Shown here in pieces: positions 13,966-15,785 of a stretch of 15,785 nucleotides of DNA (the stretch's first letter is position 1; each line of letters opens with the position of its first letter). The stretch is from Leptotrichiaceae bacterium (GTDB taxonomy: Bacteria; Fusobacteriota; Fusobacteriia; Fusobacteriales; Leptotrichiaceae), in contig JAUNKI010000030.1 in assembly GCA_030532815.1 (NCBI GenBank), positions 1 to 15,785 on the forward strand. Reading direction: 5' to 3'. The notes beneath the pieces were generated by a model, which had not been told where the DNA came from, ran no database searches, and was given only the letters and a program-made list of their open reading frames with translations. The translations under genes and the position numbers were made by a program.

Positions 13966-15222
13966 ATGAGAGTAGGAATATTTACTGACACATACAGACC
14001 TCAGGTTAACGGTGTTGTAAGCTCCATACTGACATTGGAGAAGGAATTAAGAAAAAAAGGTCATAAAGTTTACATTATAACTACTACGGATCCTGACGCA
14101 CCTACAGTGGAACCCAATGTACTGAGAGTGCCGAGTCTGGAATTCAAACCTTTACCCCAATACAGGCTTGGAATGCTGTATTCATCAAGAATACTGAAAA
14201 AAATAAAAAGATTAGAGCTGGATATAATACATTCACAGACTGAGTGGGGAGTAGGGACATTTGCAAGATTTGCAGCAATAAATCTTGAAATTCCCCTTGT
14301 CCATACATATCATACTCTTTATGAATATTATACACACTATATAACTAAAGGACATTTTACAGTACCTGCAAAAAAACTTGCGGCAGCAATAAGTAAATTT
14401 TACTGTGAAAAGTGTAATGAGCTGATAGTGCCTACGAGAAAAGTGGAAGATATACTTTATTCATATGATGTGGATAAAAACATGAATATAATTCCGACGG
14501 GAATAGAGTTGGATAAATTTTACAGAGGAAATTATACTGATGAAGAAATAAAATTTATGAGAGAAAGTTTCGGAATACAGGATAGTGACTTTCTCTGTGT
14601 GTATATAGGAAGAATAGCCAAAGAGAAAAGTCTGGATGTATTAATCGATATGTTTTCAAAGATAAATGAAGAGCAGTTTAAATTTATGATAGTGGGAAGA
14701 GGACCTATAATTGATGATTTAAAAGTTCAGGCGGAAAAGCTCGGAATAAATGATAAGGTGATTTTTGCGGGAGAAGTACCTCATGACAAGGTTCCTGTTT
14801 ATTACCAGATGGGAGATGTGTTTCTGAATGCAAGTATATCTGAAACTCAGGGGTTGACATTTATAGAAGCCATGGCTGCAAAGACTCCTGTAAATGCAAG
14901 ATATGATTTGAATTTGGAAGACTTACTCATAAAAAATGAAGCCGGTCTTGTTTATAAAAATGAAGAGGAATTTATAAATAATATAAAGTTGTTGAAAGAA
15001 GATAGAGAATTCAGAGAAAAAATAATAGAAAATGCTTATAATGTATCTCAAAACTTCACTGCGGAAAAATTCGGAGAAAGAGTGGAAGAAGTTTATAAAA
15101 AAATAATAAAGGAGTATGATAGTCGTGAAAGTTTTACTATTTTCAGAGGGAAAAAATACATTCAGCAGATCAGGCGTTGGGCAAGCATTAAATCATCAGG
15201 TAGAAGCCCTTGGAGCAAATAA
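13966..15222 (+). CDS. GT4 glycosyltransferase, probable monoglycosyl-diacylglycerol synthase
   Basis: A GT-B fold glycosyltransferase of family 4. The N-terminal acceptor domain starts RVGIFTDTYRPQVNGVVSS and contains DIIHSQTEWGVG (86-97) and HTYHTLYEYYTHY (113-125), typical of diacylglycerol glucosyltransferases. The donor domain has GRIAKEKSLDVLI (215-227) and the E-x7-E motif E293/E301 in SETQGLTFIEAMA, followed by ARYDLNLEDL. The natural-looking end is near residue 384 (EEVYKKIIKEY). Residues 385-418 are serine-, arginine- and tryptophan-rich and are read entirely over the start of the next gene, which suggests an accidental extension. An A7 run at 15097-15103 lies just upstream. AGGAG (13956-13960) supports the start. 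Glycolipid synthesis is inferred from resemblance and from the partner gene; the sugar is not known. Confidence 0.85.
   Translation: MRVGIFTDTYRPQVNGVVSSILTLEKELRKKGHKVYIITTTDPDAPTVEPNVLRVPSLEFKPLPQYRLGMLYSSRILKKIKRLELDIIHSQTEWGVGTFARFAAINLEIPLVHTYHTLYEYYTHYITKGHFTVPAKKLAAAISKFYCEKCNELIVPTRKVEDILYSYDVDKNMNIIPTGIELDKFYRGNYTDEEIKFMRESFGIQDSDFLCVYIGRIAKEKSLDVLIDMFSKINEEQFKFMIVGRGPIIDDLKVQAEKLGINDKVIFAGEVPHDKVPVYYQMGDVFLNASISETQGLTFIEAMAAKTPVNARYDLNLEDLLIKNEAGLVYKNEEEFINNIKLLKEDREFREKIIENAYNVSQNFTAEKFGERVEEVYKKIIKEYDSRESFTIFRGKKYIQQIRRWASIKSSGRSPWSK
15108..15127 (+). promoter_or_regulatory. Ribosome binding site and GTG start of the second glycosyltransferase
   Basis: AAAGGAG at 15108-15114 is ten bases upstream of GTG at 15125. 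An ATG in the same frame at 15116 is only one base from the Shine-Dalgarno, too close to be used efficiently. The protein from GTG begins MKVLLFSEGKN, matching the expected family N-terminus, so GTG is preferred. Confidence 0.6.
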
Positions 15223-15785
15223 TGTGGAATATACTTTAAACCCTGATGAAGATTATGATATTGTCCATATAAATACATTGGGGATTAAATCGTGGAGAGT
15301 ATTGAAAAAAGCGAAAAAAAATAAAAAACCGGTAATATATCATACACATACAACTTATGAAGATTTTAAAGGAAGTGTAAAAGGAAGCAATCAGCTTGCT
15401 CCGATAATAAAATTCTGGGCAAAGAAATCGTATAACGGTGCCGACTATCTTATATCGCCTACTGAATATACGAAAAATCTTATAACTGAAAAATATCTGA
15501 CTGAAGAAAAGGAAATAAGAGTAATATCCAATGGAGTAAGTACCGATAAAATAAGGAAAGACGAAGAACTGAAAAAAATTTTTCTGAAAAAATATAAAAT
15601 AAACAGACCTCTTATAATAACCGCCGGATTGCCTTTTGAAAGAAAAGGGATAAGAGAATTTGTAAAAATAGTTGAAAGATGTAGTGACTATCAGTTTTTA
15701 TGGTTCGGTTCATCAAGTATAAAGTCCATGCTTCCTAAAAGGATACAGAAAATAATAGAAAATCCTCCTAAAAATCTTATTTTTC
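15125..15785 (+). CDS. GT4 glycosyltransferase, probable diglycosyl-diacylglycerol synthase (partial)
   Basis: The first 220 residues of a second GT4 glycosyltransferase; the gene continues past the window edge. It starts MKVLLFSEGKN, then SGVGQALNHQ (16-25), DYDIVHINTLGIKSW (43-57), VIYHTHTTYEDFKGS (70-84) and SPTEYTKNLI (111-120). These resemble CpoA of streptococci, which adds the second sugar to monoglucosyl-diacylglycerol. The donor domain begins with ITAGLPFERKGIREFV (165-180). The first 98 bases overlap the end of the preceding gene in another frame. The tandem order of a monoglycosyl-transferase-like gene followed by a CpoA-like gene supports a two-step glycolipid pathway at the cytoplasmic membrane. 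The acceptor, sugar and C-terminus cannot be judged from this fragment. Confidence 0.85.
   Translation, partial: MKVLLFSEGKNTFSRSGVGQALNHQVEALGANNVEYTLNPDEDYDIVHINTLGIKSWRVLKKAKKNKKPVIYHTHTTYEDFKGSVKGSNQLAPIIKFWAKKSYNGADYLISPTEYTKNLITEKYLTEEKEIRVISNGVSTDKIRKDEELKKIFLKKYKINRPLIITAGLPFERKGIREFVKIVERCSDYQFLWFGSSSIKSMLPKRIQKIIENPPKNLIF

Overview
The window is AT-rich (roughly one-third G+C by eye), and every credible gene lies on the + strand with little space between genes. Codon use leans heavily on AAA, ATA, AGA and GGA. The genome therefore looks like a low-GC bacterium. The gene families and their arrangement suggest Fusobacteriota, most likely a Leptotrichia-like member of the Leptotrichiaceae. 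That assignment is inference from style and gene content, not a database match. I saw no tRNA, rRNA, CRISPR array, insertion sequence or phage gene.

Layout. Positions 1-320 hold no protein gene, but contain a short GC-rich block (141-180) and a near-consensus promoter (195-223). From 321 to 10161 there is a tight run of ten genes: a DUF445 membrane protein, ruvB, rsmE, mtaB, a lipoprotein with a LytR C-terminal-type domain, rsfS, a class B penicillin-binding protein 2, RNase J, a YhbY-type RNA-binding protein and a divergent PAP2 (DUF212) membrane protein. Gaps are 35 bases or less, with several start/stop overlaps, so this is probably one long operon. A 117-base AT-rich gap (10162-10278) separates it from a second run: tlyA, a ctp-type S41 protease, rsmI, rbgA/ylqF and two tandem glycosyltransferases. 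The last of these runs off the right edge.

How the genes fit together. Two themes alternate. One is ribosome and RNA maintenance: RsmE, RsmI and TlyA (which in characterised bacteria all modify 16S rRNA around helix 44), MtaB on tRNA, RsfS and RbgA on the large subunit, YhbY, and RNase J for RNA turnover. The other is envelope growth: PBP2, the LytR_C lipoprotein, the C-terminal processing protease, the PAP2-like protein, and two glycosyltransferases resembling the paired mono- and diglycosyl-diacylglycerol synthases of Gram-positive bacteria. RuvB (Holliday junction branch migration) stands apart from both.

The most notable observations are anomalies inside otherwise ordinary housekeeping DNA. 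The conserved C-terminal end of rbgA is still present in the same frame, but is cut off by two in-frame TAA codons flanking a 13-A run. The two glycosyltransferase genes overlap by 98 bases just after an A7 run, and losing one A there would end the first gene at tandem stops. A perfect 13-bp inverted repeat sits inside the PBP2 gene. I did not find evidence for a wholly new defence, mobile or biosynthetic system.
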